Shown: piece after piece, positions 27,203 through 36,107 of the stretch | How the letters are laid out: the number at the start of each line of letters is the position of its first letter | How positions within the stretch are numbered: the stretch's first letter is position 1 | Program-made: the position numbers and the translations under genes | Notes under the pieces: generated by a model | What the model saw: only the letters and a program-made list of their open reading frames with translations | Databases searched by the model: none | What the model was told of the DNA's origin: nothing | Assembly: GCF_014164585.1 (NCBI RefSeq) | Contig: NZ_JACJFM010000025.1 | Location: 1 to 64,000 of the forward strand | Reading direction: 5' to 3' | DNA: 64,000 nt | DNA from: Oceanospirillum sediminis | GTDB taxonomy: Bacteria > Pseudomonadota > Gammaproteobacteria > Pseudomonadales > Halomonadaceae

Positions 27203-29233
27203 CTATAGTGTCCCGTCAATCCGTTTTTCTGCATCCCTGCTATCTGCTGGTTCAGGCTTCAACCAATCTGAAAGTTCATCGGTAGGTTGATACCCCGACA
27301 CCAGCTTCATCATTTGCTCTCTTATGCCATCATAGTCGGCATTCAGCATCAGCTGTTCCAGTAGCATTAATTCAGGTTTCAGCTCATCCCAGGGCAGAAA
27401 ACCCTCACGGGCCATCATAATCATAGGATGCTCTGTCCCCGATACGTCGCCACCAATTAATAACTCTTCGTAAAGCTTTTCACCAGGACGCAACCCGGTA
27501 TACATCAATTCAATATCACCTTCCGGGTTATATTCATCCCGAACCGTTCGACCTGCCAGTCGGATCATCTCTCTGGCCAGTTCAGCAATACGTACGGGCT
27601 GGCCCATATCCAGCAAGAATAGATCACCACTTCGCCCCATCGCACCAGCCTGAATCACCAGTGAAGCAGCTTCCGGGATCGTCATAAAATATCGGGTAAT
27701 TTCCGGATGCGTTACCGTGACAGGCCCTCCTCTTTCAATCTGAGTGCGGAAAACATGAACCACAGAACCAGATGATGCCAGTACATTACCAAACCGCACC
27801 ATAGCAAAACGGGTTTTCTCTTCGTTTAAACCATCATTTTCCCGAGCCGATATTGCCTGTAAAACCATTTCAGATAACCGTTTGCTGGCTCCCATAACAT
27901 TTGTCGGGCGTACTGCCTTATCCGTCGATATCAGAACAAAGTGCCGCACACCACCGCTCACAGCAGCCTCTGCGGTTTGCCAGGTTCCAATCAGGTTGTT
28001 ACGAATACCTGCCACCATGTTCTGTTCAACAATAGGCACATGTTTATAAGCAGCAGCATGATAAAGGGTCTCTACAGAGAATCGCCTGATTACCCTTTCC
28101 AGATGCTCCCTGTCCTGCACATTGCCCAATACGGCAATAAGTTCTGGATAATAGCCTGCTTTACCCTCATGAATCGCCTCCGATGAGGACAGAAAATGCC
28201 GCAACTCCCTTTCAATGGTATAGAGTGCAAACTCACTCATTTCATAAAGCACCAGACGGGCAGGCTTGAGTGTCAGCACCTGACGACACAATTCAGATCC
28301 AATTGATCCTCCTGCCCCGGTCACCATCACAGAACACCCCGCCACGCAGGATGACAACAACTGCTTATTCAGCTGAACAGAGTCACGACGTAGCAGGTCC
28401 GTTACTTCAATATCAGACATATCAGAGTACTGAATTTTCTGACTATCAACATCCACCAGAGCTGGCATCACTTTTACCGTCACCGGATGATTTTCCAGCA
28501 TACGCACCATCTCTCTTTGTCGGGAGACAGTTAAAGAGCCAATCGCCAGAACTACACTATCAATACCATAGCGCTCAATGAGTCCGGGGAGTTCTTCCGG
28601 ACTATAAATACGCAGTCCTACCAGCTCACTCCCCTGAATACTGGCATCGTCATCAAGAAAACCTACCGGACTGACATCCGTACTATTAATAAAAGCGGTT
28701 GCCATCTGATTGCCGAAGGAGCCAGCACCGTATATCAGCACCCTGTTAGCATGTCTGTTTTTATAACTGTATCCGACAGGCGATAACTGCCGGAACATCC
28801 AGCGCCCCAGCATTCGGGTACCTCCCACCGCCAGCAACGCCGTCATCCAGAAAATGATTATGACAGCCAGAGGCAGAGCTGCACCGATCACATTCAACGC
28901 CAGCATCCATATCAGTGTCCCCAGACTGACGGCCTTTACTACATTCCATAACGCGTGATAGCCAACATAGCGAATCACAGCCCGATATAACCCGGTCGGT
29001 ATCATCACAGGGATCACACTGACCGGAGCCAGAACAGATACCAGAATCAGACTGCTATCTCCGGCATATAACCAACGGCCATAATGCAACACCAATGCGA
29101 CCTGGCAGGCCACACAAAGCAGCCCGACATCCACAGCCACACTGACCAGCCGCTTATATGGCCTGGAACGTTGTAAAAACCAGTTAAATAAACGCTTAAA
29201 GGGTATCAGATCAGGTTTACTCAAAGACTGCAT
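27203..29233 (-). CDS. wbpM: WbpM/CapD-type nucleotide-sugar 4,6-dehydratase (membrane)
   Basis: 676 residues from the ATG at 29231-29233, overlapping the end of the WbpL-type gene. Four hydrophobic segments occupy the first ~165 residues. A Rossmann-like domain follows (VLIYGAGSFGNQMATAF), then the catalytic SDR domain with VTGAGGSIGSELCRQ, LISTDKAVRPTNVMGASKR and LRPGEKLYEELL. WbpM-family enzymes convert UDP-GlcNAc to UDP-4-keto-6-deoxy-GlcNAc, the precursor of QuiNAc/FucNAc. The canonical catalytic SMK/TDK region reads STDKAVRPTN, as in WbpM. Gene order WbpV-WbpL-WbpM matches the end of Pseudomonas O-antigen clusters. Confidence 0.92.
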   Translation of the reverse strand: MQSLSKPDLIPFKRLFNWFLQRSRPYKRLVSVAVDVGLLCVACQVALVLHYGRWLYAGDSSLILVSVLAPVSVIPVMIPTGLYRAVIRYVGYHALWNVVKAVSLGTLIWMLALNVIGAALPLAVIIIFWMTALLAVGGTRMLGRWMFRQLSPVGYSYKNRHANRVLIYGAGSFGNQMATAFINSTDVSPVGFLDDDASIQGSELVGLRIYSPEELPGLIERYGIDSVVLAIGSLTVSRQREMVRMLENHPVTVKVMPALVDVDSQKIQYSDMSDIEVTDLLRRDSVQLNKQLLSSCVAGCSVMVTGAGGSIGSELCRQVLTLKPARLVLYEMSEFALYTIERELRHFLSSSEAIHEGKAGYYPELIAVLGNVQDREHLERVIRRFSVETLYHAAAYKHVPIVEQNMVAGIRNNLIGTWQTAEAAVSGGVRHFVLISTDKAVRPTNVMGASKRLSEMVLQAISARENDGLNEEKTRFAMVRFGNVLASSGSVVHVFRTQIERGGPVTVTHPEITRYFMTIPEAASLVIQAGAMGRSGDLFLLDMGQPVRIAELAREMIRLAGRTVRDEYNPEGDIELMYTGLRPGEKLYEELLIGGDVSGTEHPMIMMAREGFLPWDELKPELMLLEQLMLNADYDGIREQMMKLVSGYQPTDELSDWLKPEPADSRDAEKRIDGTL

Positions 29234-30255
29234 TCCTGTTTTTCTTCCGCTCCGGCATGATAGCGCCACGCCAGAAATATCAAAGGGGCATAAGCAGCTA
29301 TCAGCCCTGCCCAGTCAGCAATTTTCCCCTGACTAACCAACAGCGCCAATGGAAATAACCAGAACACGTTAATCATAGCGACACCCAGCGACACCCTTAT
29401 ATGGCTATTAAAGGTACGAGCAGCAAACTGATAAGCATGACTCCGATGGGCTTCGTACAGTGCTTTTTTACGCCAGGCTCTGCGTATCAGGGTAACTGTG
29501 GCATCCGTATTAAAAACAGCCATCAGCATCAGAGCGCTCCAGAATAGCTCACTATTCAACTTACCCGAAATCAGCACCAGAGTGGCAAATGTAATCCCAA
29601 GAAAGCCACTTCCGGCATCTCCCATAAAAATTCTGGCGGTCGGAAAATTCCATAATAGAAACCCCAGAGCCGACACTGAAATTACCGCAGGTAATATCCA
29701 CACAGAGTCATCCGATGACAACGAAAACAGGATCGCAAGCCCTCCTGCGGTTGTAACCGCCTGAATACCTGCAATACCATTAATACCATCCATGAAGTTA
29801 TACAGATTCAGCATCCATACCATAGCAGGCAGAATCAGCATCATGATCAGTACCGGAGTAATAGTCACCCCTGCCAGAGAGATCTCAGGTAAACCGCTCA
29901 AGGCAACCACAGCGATCAGCACAGCCAGAAAGTGTGCCATTAAACGCCAGCGCGCCGGAATATGGCCATGATCATCAATAAAGCCCGTTATGGCCGTCAG
30001 GCTGCCCCCCGCTAATAATGGCAACCATGCAAAAGCAGGCACTCCATCCCATACCGACATGAGCACCAGCACCAGCAATACCGTCACCACGACAGATACG
30101 CCACCACCTCTGGGGGTAGGGACCTGATGAGAGCTCCGTCCTCCGGGCAGATCTATCAGATTCTTACTCAGAGCATACTGCCTAATCAGCCCGGTCAGTC
30201 CGTAGCTAACAAAAAACACCAGTATTAATGCAATTAAAAAACCCGTCTCGTTCAT
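29221..30255 (-). CDS. wbpL: Undecaprenyl-phosphate sugar-1-phosphate transferase (WbpL/WecA family)
   Basis: 344 residues with about ten hydrophobic helices. Family signatures are DLPGGRSSHQVPTPRGGGV, ITGFIDDHGHIPARWR, NLYNFMDGINGIAG with the catalytic Asp, and FPTARIFMGDAGSGFLG. It transfers a sugar-1-phosphate (probably QuiNAc or FucNAc given the neighbours) to undecaprenyl phosphate in the inner membrane, starting synthesis of the glycan later exported by Wzm/Wzt. It overlaps the wbpM start and follows the WbpV-type gene by 4 nt. Confidence 0.92.
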   Translation of the reverse strand: MNETGFLIALILVFFVSYGLTGLIRQYALSKNLIDLPGGRSSHQVPTPRGGGVSVVVTVLLVLVLMSVWDGVPAFAWLPLLAGGSLTAITGFIDDHGHIPARWRLMAHFLAVLIAVVALSGLPEISLAGVTITPVLIMMLILPAMVWMLNLYNFMDGINGIAGIQAVTTAGGLAILFSLSSDDSVWILPAVISVSALGFLLWNFPTARIFMGDAGSGFLGITFATLVLISGKLNSELFWSALMLMAVFNTDATVTLIRRAWRKKALYEAHRSHAYQFAARTFNSHIRVSLGVAMINVFWLFPLALLVSQGKIADWAGLIAAYAPLIFLAWRYHAGAEEKQECSL

Positions 30256-30259
30256 CTGT

Positions 30260-31258
30260 TTATTCTGCTTTTATCTTACGATTATTCCCTTTACCGGATG
30301 ACTCTGTATTCTGAGGCTCTATCAGGAAACAGCGGACTGTCTCCGTTAATCCCTGATCCACAGTCACCGGAGGCTGCCAGCCAAGCTGACGATTCTTACT
30401 GATATCCACAGATAAAGGCTCACATAATCTCTGATAAATTCCTGCCTTACCCGCCATAGTGGCTGCCAGTTTCAACAAGCAATCAGGCAAGGCAAACAGT
30501 CTGGAGGAGCGCCCCATCGCTTGCGCGGTTTTACTTAAAAGCTCACCAATGGTCAGATCCTGGCCATCGCTGACCATAAAGGTTTCATTAGCCACATCCG
30601 GGTGCTGTAAACAGAAACAGATAAAGTCCACCAGATTATCGACATACACCAGACTTCTTCTGGCCCGGACGGCAGCCAGGGGCAAAGGTATCCCTTTTGA
30701 TACCCAGCGCATCAGAGTCCGGAAGTTCGCTCTGACTCCAGGCCCATAGACCAGAGGAGGTCGGATAATGACCACCTCCAGACCTGTTTTTTCTGCAATA
30801 TCAACCAACTGTTGCTCAGCGATCCATTTTGAATCGCCGTAAGGATCAGCCGGAACCGGAGTCTGTTCCGGGCTATAACAACCTTTTTCGCCATTTACTT
30901 TGACGGAACTGATAAATATCAGGCGCTTTACACCTGAACGGACAGCACTTTCAGCCAGCCTGACCGTTGCCAGTACATTGACAACATTAAACTGCTCCCT
31001 GGCATAAACAGGGTCTTCATTCATCACATGAGCCCGTCCTGCACAATGGACCACCACATCAACCCCTTGCAACGGCTCTGACCAGTCTGTATTACCATCA
31101 AAATCCGGCATGACAAAATGATCCGGGTGATCATCCTCTTTACGACCTGCTGTCATCAGATGTAAATCACCATCAGCGCTCAGCCGATGGTATAATCGAT
31201 TCCCCACAAAACCACTGCTACCGGTCAGCAGAACCCTGAGTTTTGCCTTCTTTTTCAC
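30260..31258 (-). CDS. NAD-dependent nucleotide-sugar epimerase/reductase, WbpV-like
   Basis: 332 residues from a GTG at 31256-31258 with GGAT upstream; a TTG two codons earlier is the alternative. It has VLLTGSSGFVGNRL, VVHCAGRAHVMNE, FISSVKVNGE and the catalytic YGDSKWIAEQ of extended SDR enzymes. By sequence style and its place before WbpL and WbpM types it resembles WbpV, proposed to reduce UDP-4-keto-6-deoxy-GlcNAc to UDP-QuiNAc; a 4-epimerase giving FucNAc is the alternative. First gene of the second polysaccharide operon. Confidence 0.85.
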   Translation of the reverse strand: MKKKAKLRVLLTGSSGFVGNRLYHRLSADGDLHLMTAGRKEDDHPDHFVMPDFDGNTDWSEPLQGVDVVVHCAGRAHVMNEDPVYAREQFNVVNVLATVRLAESAVRSGVKRLIFISSVKVNGEKGCYSPEQTPVPADPYGDSKWIAEQQLVDIAEKTGLEVVIIRPPLVYGPGVRANFRTLMRWVSKGIPLPLAAVRARRSLVYVDNLVDFICFCLQHPDVANETFMVSDGQDLTIGELLSKTAQAMGRSSRLFALPDCLLKLAATMAGKAGIYQRLCEPLSVDISKNRQLGWQPPVTVDQGLTETVRCFLIEPQNTESSGKGNNRKIKAE

Positions 31259-31332
31259 TGGCAATATCCAACATAATCAAAGCCTGCCATCATACCAGAT
31301 TATCGGTGCAATGCTCTGGGCATCCTGTGATC

Positions 31333-31396
31333 CGGGGCAAGATGCCCCGACAGGTACTGTTCAAAAAAACAGGAAACACGTACACTGCTGTTTTTC
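31333..31396. other. Two hairpins between the divergent WbpV-type and parE genes
   Basis: CGGGGCA-AGA-TGCCCCG at 31333-31349 is a strong short hairpin without U-tract. AAAAACAG (31365-31372) and CTGTTTTT (31388-31395) form a weaker stem followed by CTTTTT. They lie in the shared upstream region of two divergent genes and may separate or regulate them. Confidence 0.35.
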
Positions 31397-31450
31397 TTTT
31401 TGATCGGAACATCATCAGACCTCAGATGATGATCACTGTCGGGAACAGAT

Positions 31451-33352
31451 ATGAGCGGTAGTCAGAATAACGACCAGTATAATGCCCAGGCCATTGAAGT
31501 ACTCAGTGGTCTGGACCCCGTTAAAAAACGGCCAGGCATGTATACAGATACCACACGCCCCAACCACCTCGCCCAGGAAGTCATCGATAACAGCGTCGAT
31601 GAGGCACTGGCCGGGCATGCCCGGAATATCCAGGTCACGCTGTATAAAGATGGCTCATTATCAGTCGAGGATGATGGACGAGGCATGCCAACGGATATCC
31701 ACCCGGAGCATGGCGTCAGTGGCGTGGAACTGATCCTGACCCGACTACATGCCGGTGGTAAGTTTTCCAATAGTAATTACCAGTTCTCAGGCGGTCTTCA
31801 TGGGGTGGGGGTATCGGTTGTCAACGCTCTGTCATCAAGACTGGAAGTGTACGTAAAACGTGCTGGCGAACAGCTGAAAATGGTATTTGCCGATGGAGAA
31901 AAAGTATCGGATCTGGAAATCGTCGCCAGTGTAGGCAAACGTAATACCGGTACCAGGGTCCACTTCTGGCCGGATGCCAGCTACTTTGACAGCGCCAGAA
32001 TCTCAGCTACACGACTGAAGCATAATCTGAGGGCTAAAGCCGTTCTCTGCCCCGGTCTGTGCATCTCCTTCCGGGATGAAAATACAGATGAACAGATACA
32101 GTGGCAATATGAAGATGGTCTGACAGACTATCTCAAACAAGCGGCAACAGACTGGGAAACCCTCCCCGCTACACCTTTTACCGGCAGCTTCAGCGCTACT
32201 ACAGAAGCAGTAGACTGGGCGCTGCACTGGATGCCAGAAGGCGGGGACCTGCTGGGGGAAAGTTATGTCAACCTGATTCCTACCGCTCAGGGCGGCACTC
32301 ATGTCAATGGCCTGCGTACCGGATTACTGGAAGCTCTGCGGGAGTTCTGTGAGTTCCGTAATCTGCTGCCACGAGGTGTAAAGCTGTCCCCGGAAGATAT
32401 CTGGGAGCGCTGCAGTTATGTCTTATCCGTTAAGATGCAGGACCCTCAGTTTGCAGGACAGACCAAAGAGCGCTTGTCATCCCGGCAAACTGCCAGTTTT
32501 GTCTCAGGTGTTGTCAAAGATGCTTTCAGCCTCTGGCTGAATCAGCATACTGCCGAAGCAGAGCAACTGGCTGAAATGGCCATTAGTTTTGCCCAGAGAC
32601 GCCTCAGAGCCAGCAAAAAAGTGGCTCGCAAAAAAGTGACCCAGGGGCCTGCACTACCCGGAAAACTGGCAGACTGCTCAGGACAGGACAGCCTGCGTTC
32701 CGAACTCTTTCTGGTAGAGGGAGACTCAGCAGGCGGATCTGCCAAGCAGGCCCGTGACCGGGAGTTCCAGGCCATACTGCCCTTGCGAGGAAAAATCCTC
32801 AACACATGGGAAATCAGCTCAGACCAGATTCTGGCATCCCAGGAAGTCCATGATATCGCGGTTGCCATTGGTATTGACCCGGCATCCGATGATCTGACAG
32901 GGCTACGCTATGGTAAGGTCTGTATTCTGGCAGATGCTGATTCTGATGGTTTGCATATTGCGACCCTGATCTGTGCTCTGTTTATCCGTCATTTTCCGGC
33001 TCTGGTAGATAAAGGCCATGTCTATGTGGCTATGCCTCCTCTGTACCGCATCGATATCGGCAAAGAAGTGCACTACGCCCTGGATGATGACGAAAAGCAG
33101 GGAATTCTTGATCGGCTGGAAGCAGAGAATAAACGCGGCAAAATCAATGTACAGCGTTTTAAAGGTCTGGGTGAGATGAACCCGATGCAGCTCAGAGAAA
33201 CCACTATGGACCCCAATACCCGTCGCCTGGTCCAGCTAACCCGCGAAGAACATGACGGTACACTGGAAGTGATGGATATGTTGCTGGCGAAGAAGCGTTC
33301 CGGAGATCGTAAACACTGGCTACAACAGTACGGTAATCTGGCTGAGATCTGA
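31451..33352 (+). CDS. parE: DNA topoisomerase IV subunit B
   Basis: 633 residues, the usual ParE length. The GHKL ATPase has VIDNSVDEALAG, DDGRGMPTDIHPEHGVSG and GLHGVGVSVVNALS. The TOPRIM domain has LVEGDSAGGSAKQARDREF and ADADSDGLHIATL. Missing the long insert of gammaproteobacterial GyrB and starting NAQAIEVLSGLDPVKKRPGMY, it is ParE rather than GyrB. With ParC it decatenates chromosomes. parC is not adjacent; the next gene is a convergent ferritin. Confidence 0.96.
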   Translation: MSGSQNNDQYNAQAIEVLSGLDPVKKRPGMYTDTTRPNHLAQEVIDNSVDEALAGHARNIQVTLYKDGSLSVEDDGRGMPTDIHPEHGVSGVELILTRLHAGGKFSNSNYQFSGGLHGVGVSVVNALSSRLEVYVKRAGEQLKMVFADGEKVSDLEIVASVGKRNTGTRVHFWPDASYFDSARISATRLKHNLRAKAVLCPGLCISFRDENTDEQIQWQYEDGLTDYLKQAATDWETLPATPFTGSFSATTEAVDWALHWMPEGGDLLGESYVNLIPTAQGGTHVNGLRTGLLEALREFCEFRNLLPRGVKLSPEDIWERCSYVLSVKMQDPQFAGQTKERLSSRQTASFVSGVVKDAFSLWLNQHTAEAEQLAEMAISFAQRRLRASKKVARKKVTQGPALPGKLADCSGQDSLRSELFLVEGDSAGGSAKQARDREFQAILPLRGKILNTWEISSDQILASQEVHDIAVAIGIDPASDDLTGLRYGKVCILADADSDGLHIATLICALFIRHFPALVDKGHVYVAMPPLYRIDIGKEVHYALDDDEKQGILDRLEAENKRGKINVQRFKGLGEMNPMQLRETTMDPNTRRLVQLTREEHDGTLEVMDMLLAKKRSGDRKHWLQQYGNLAEI

Positions 33353-33380
33353 TTCTGCGCTCAACAGTATTACCGGATAA

Positions 33381-33409
33381 GAATATTCTGGTCCTGGACC
33401 AGAATATTC
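33381..33409. terminator. 29-bp inverted repeat between convergent parE and ferritin genes
   Basis: GAATATTCTGGTCC (33381-33394) and GGACCAGAATATTC (33396-33409) are perfect complements around one base. No U-tract follows on either strand, so termination would have to be assisted or the element could be protein-bound. Position between two gene ends favours a bidirectional 3'-end hairpin. Confidence 0.55.
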
Positions 33410-33436
33410 AACTCATTGACTGCTTGCGGATGTATG

Positions 33437-33979
33437 TCAGGCTTCAGTGCCATCCTCCGCAGAAGCATCCATGATACTACCCGACTCGCTGGCAGCCATC
33501 TTGCCAATTTCTTTATCAATAAAGAACAACCCTTTCCCATCTTCACCAATAATTTCAATCTTATCCAGGATACCTTTGAACAGCTTTTCCTCTTCATGCT
33601 GCTCGGCAACATACCATTGCAGAAAGCTGAACGTAGAGTAATCCTGAGTTGTAAAGGCAGTATGAGCCAGATCATTAATTTTCTGAGTAATCAGGCACTC
33701 ATGCTCAAACACTTTCTCAAACAGATCTTTAATGGATCCAAACTCTGCCGGAGGAGCCTCAATTGAGCCAATCATCGCCTGAACACCGGTTTCATTTACA
33801 TACGTAAACAAACGTTTCATGTGCTCCATCTCTTCATCCGCATGCTTCTGCAGGAATGCCGCGCAACCTTCATAGCCTTTATATTCAGCCCAGGCACTCA
33901 TTTGCAGATACAGATTTGAAGAATAAAATTCCAGATTAATCTGCTCATTCAGACGATCGATCATGGCTTGTTTTAACAT
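33437..33979 (-). CDS. ftnA: Ferritin (FtnA type)
   Basis: 180 residues from the ATG at 33977-33979, preceded by AGGAGA; this gives the FtnA-like start [21 protein letters not shown]. The ferroxidase residues are visible: Glu in NLEFYSS, EExxH-type [11 protein letters not shown], and later EEEKLFKG with [12 protein letters not shown]. It oxidises Fe(II) and stores Fe(III) in a 24-mer. It follows a small four-cysteine gene by 72 nt on the same strand, and that gene has a Fur-box-like site upstream, so iron control of both is likely. The C-terminal acidic/Ser tail is slightly extended. Confidence 0.94.
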   Translation of the reverse strand: MLKQAMIDRLNEQINLEFYSSNLYLQMSAWAEYKGYEGCAAFLQKHADEEMEHMKRLFTYVNETGVQAMIGSIEAPPAEFGSIKDLFEKVFEHECLITQKINDLAHTAFTTQDYSTFSFLQWYVAEQHEEEKLFKGILDKIEIIGEDGKGLFFIDKEIGKMAASESGSIMDASAEDGTEA

Positions 33980-34051
33980 GGTGTCTCCTGACAAAGGGGG
34001 TATCTCTTGATTATTGTCTCTCATGATACTGCATCAGTATCAGAGGATAGA

Positions 34052-34219
34052 TTACATTTCCTGAGGCTTACAAAGCCGCTTTTTTTCCATAGCAGAGCGA
34101 GCACACTTAACACACAGATAACGGCTTTTTTCCGTCAGTCTGACCAGCTCATCAAAGTGATCTTTGATATCACTTTTACTGAATTTGCATAAAGCTCCGG
34201 AGCGGATAGATTTCCCCAT
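34052..34219 (-). CDS. Small four-cysteine protein upstream of ferritin
   Basis: 55 residues, MGKSIRSGALCKF..., from the ATG at 34217-34219 with AGGT upstream. Cysteines are at 11, 36, 39 and 50 (C-x24-C-x2-C-x10-C), with conserved-looking SKSDIKDHFDEL between them and a basic composition. Four cysteines with a CxxC suggest a zinc or iron-sulfur site. It is not Bfd, whose spacing differs (C-x-C ... C-x2-C), but it occupies the place a Bfd-like partner would. A Fur-like box lies 77 nt upstream and ferritin immediately downstream. Function unknown; an iron-linked role is inferred from context. Confidence 0.75.
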   Translation of the reverse strand: MGKSIRSGALCKFSKSDIKDHFDELVRLTEKSRYLCVKCARSAMEKKRLCKPQEM

Positions 34220-34294
34220 AATTTTACCTGCTGCAACAACATACACAAGAGAGGTCAAAAACCGGCCACATCTGCAAGGCTGGTAACTTTTTGC

Positions 34295-34311
34295 ATGATA
34301 ACAATTATCAT
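34295..34311. promoter_or_regulatory. Fur box
   Basis: ATGATAACAATTATCAT is a perfect 7-bp inverted repeat with 3-bp centre. In the 7-1-7 form (TGATAAC-A-ATTATCA, 34296-34310) it differs from the Fur consensus TGATAAT-N-ATTATCA at one base. It sits upstream of the four-Cys gene and ferritin. Confidence 0.7.
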
Positions 34312-34384
34312 CCTTAATTTATATCAGAAACAACCAGAGTCAGAGTAATATCAAATATCTGATAACGACGGGATAACATAGAAG

Positions 34385-35557
34385 TTAATCGGTATATAAA
34401 TCAGCATCATTATGTAATGACGACAGAATCAGACTACTCAGATTATCTTCTGTCACCACCTGATTACGACCACGGTTCTTTGCTGAATACACCGCAATAT
34501 CAGCTCTGTGCATCGTCTCTTCAATGGCTTCTTTTGGTTTATATTGCGCAACCCCAATACTGGCCGTAACCCGATGAGATGGCTCCAGAATTTCAAGACG
34601 CGCCGCTTCCATTGCCTGCCGGAGACGCTCCGCAACATAAACTGCACCATCCAGAGGTGTTCTCACCAGTACCAGTACAAACTCCTCTCCTCCCAGACGG
34701 GCTACAAAGTCCACTTCTCTGACACTGTTTCTGGCCAGATCCGCAAATGTCTGCAGCACTTCATCACCGGTTTTATGGCCATACTGATCATTAATCTGTT
34801 TAAAGTGATCCAGATCGACAAAACAGAGACTGAATTCGTAGTCACCCCGTACAGCCAGAGCCTGTTGACGTCTCAGAATATCCATCAGATGGCGCCGGTT
34901 ATATAAACCGGTCAGATCATCCGTAATAGCCTGCTCTTTGACCTGTTTCATAACAGCATTCAGCTCGGAATTTCTTTTTTTCAGCGCCCAGCGCAAGCTA
35001 CTGATTTCAGTACCGATGATGCTTACTCCGATAAGCATAAACAGAAAAACAATACCGCCCAGAAACTCACTGAGTAAACCATGCTCGTGCTTGCCGCTCA
35101 GATGCAACAACGCCATCACTCCCGTGTAACAGCTCAGAATAACGACGCCCATGATAAGAAAGCCCCGACGCTTCATTCTGAAAGCACCAAACAGAACCAC
35201 CAGAAGATAATGCATTAAAAAGACACTATGCAGGTCCGGTACCAGATAGATAGAAATGGTGTTGGTCAATGTATGCCAGATTAACTGAGGAATAGTCAGG
35301 CTGGGGTCTTTAAATAACAGGTTGATGTCATAACTGATCATCAGAGGGAATGACAGATTAATCAACCAGATCAGACTGTACAGCAGAATAAAAGCCGTTA
35401 TGGACATATCCACCAGTCCCATCATTCGGGCGACTATAACAATAACGGTCAGTACCAGCCCTGATCCTGTCGCCATCAGTGTCCGGCGCATACGCAGCAT
35501 CTGATGCGTTTCAGAAGGTATCAGGTGTGGAAAGTAACGATACAAAAGTGTAGTCAT
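34385..35557 (-). CDS. Membrane diguanylate cyclase (GGDEF)
   Basis: 390 residues from the ATG at 35555-35557 with GAGGG upstream. Five to six hydrophobic segments cover about 35-190 (GSGLVLTVIVIVARMMGLV, FLILYSLIWLINLSFPLM as split segments). A short coiled stretch follows, then a GGDEF domain (about 220-385) with DDLTGLYNRRHL, DLDHFKQINDQYGH and the active-site ARLGGEEFVLVLV. The product-inhibition I-site RxxD (REVD) lies just before it, so the enzyme should make c-di-GMP with feedback control. The signal for the membrane domain is unknown. No EAL domain or dedicated partner adjacent. Confidence 0.92.
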   Translation of the reverse strand: MTTLLYRYFPHLIPSETHQMLRMRRTLMATGSGLVLTVIVIVARMMGLVDMSITAFILLYSLIWLINLSFPLMISYDINLLFKDPSLTIPQLIWHTLTNTISIYLVPDLHSVFLMHYLLVVLFGAFRMKRRGFLIMGVVILSCYTGVMALLHLSGKHEHGLLSEFLGGIVFLFMLIGVSIIGTEISSLRWALKKRNSELNAVMKQVKEQAITDDLTGLYNRRHLMDILRRQQALAVRGDYEFSLCFVDLDHFKQINDQYGHKTGDEVLQTFADLARNSVREVDFVARLGGEEFVLVLVRTPLDGAVYVAERLRQAMEAARLEILEPSHRVTASIGVAQYKPKEAIEETMHRADIAVYSAKNRGRNQVVTEDNLSSLILSSLHNDADLYTD

Positions 35558-36107
35558 ATATCCCTCATGCCAATCACATAGGTACGCCCGCTTCATCCCT
35601 GCTGTCATTACAGACAAGCTACCAGAGCAGGCTTGTTATTATTATTAATCATTACATGCTTCTACTTTACCGGATATATCTGCAAATCTCTGTAACATGT
35701 CTTGTCTTTTTTCGTCTTAGGGATACAGATCTCATTTTAATGACGTAAATGACATTACACTGGCAAAGCAGTCAGGAGCAGGCATAAATATTATTCTGTT
35801 CATGCCGATGATACATACCTGAACCAAAAGTATTTCGACTTCTCCTGCCTGCAGACAAAGACAGTAGCGCCTGGCAGGAAAGCTTCCGTTCAGTTGTTTA
35901 TCGCTCTTAGCAAACCCGGAAACAAGAAGAAAGCGGATTATCCCATTTGCCCCCTGAATATAGCGATCCGGACTATATTTATATCTATAGAAAAAAACCG
36001 ATATAACGGATTGTTTTAAAAACCTGGTGCTTAGCTATTGGAAATAGCGGATGAAGCAAACTAAATTATTTAAATAATCATCTTGAGATTATTTCAACGA
36101 GAGAATC
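35558..36107. other. Intergenic region between diguanylate cyclase and metR
   Basis: 550 bases without a convincing gene. Both flanking genes are divergent, so it should hold both promoters. The clearest element is an inverted repeat AAATAATC (36072-36079) / GATTATTT (36087-36094) directly before the metR Shine-Dalgarno. No MetR palindrome (TGAAnnnnnTTCA) or riboswitch was recognised. Confidence 0.4.
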
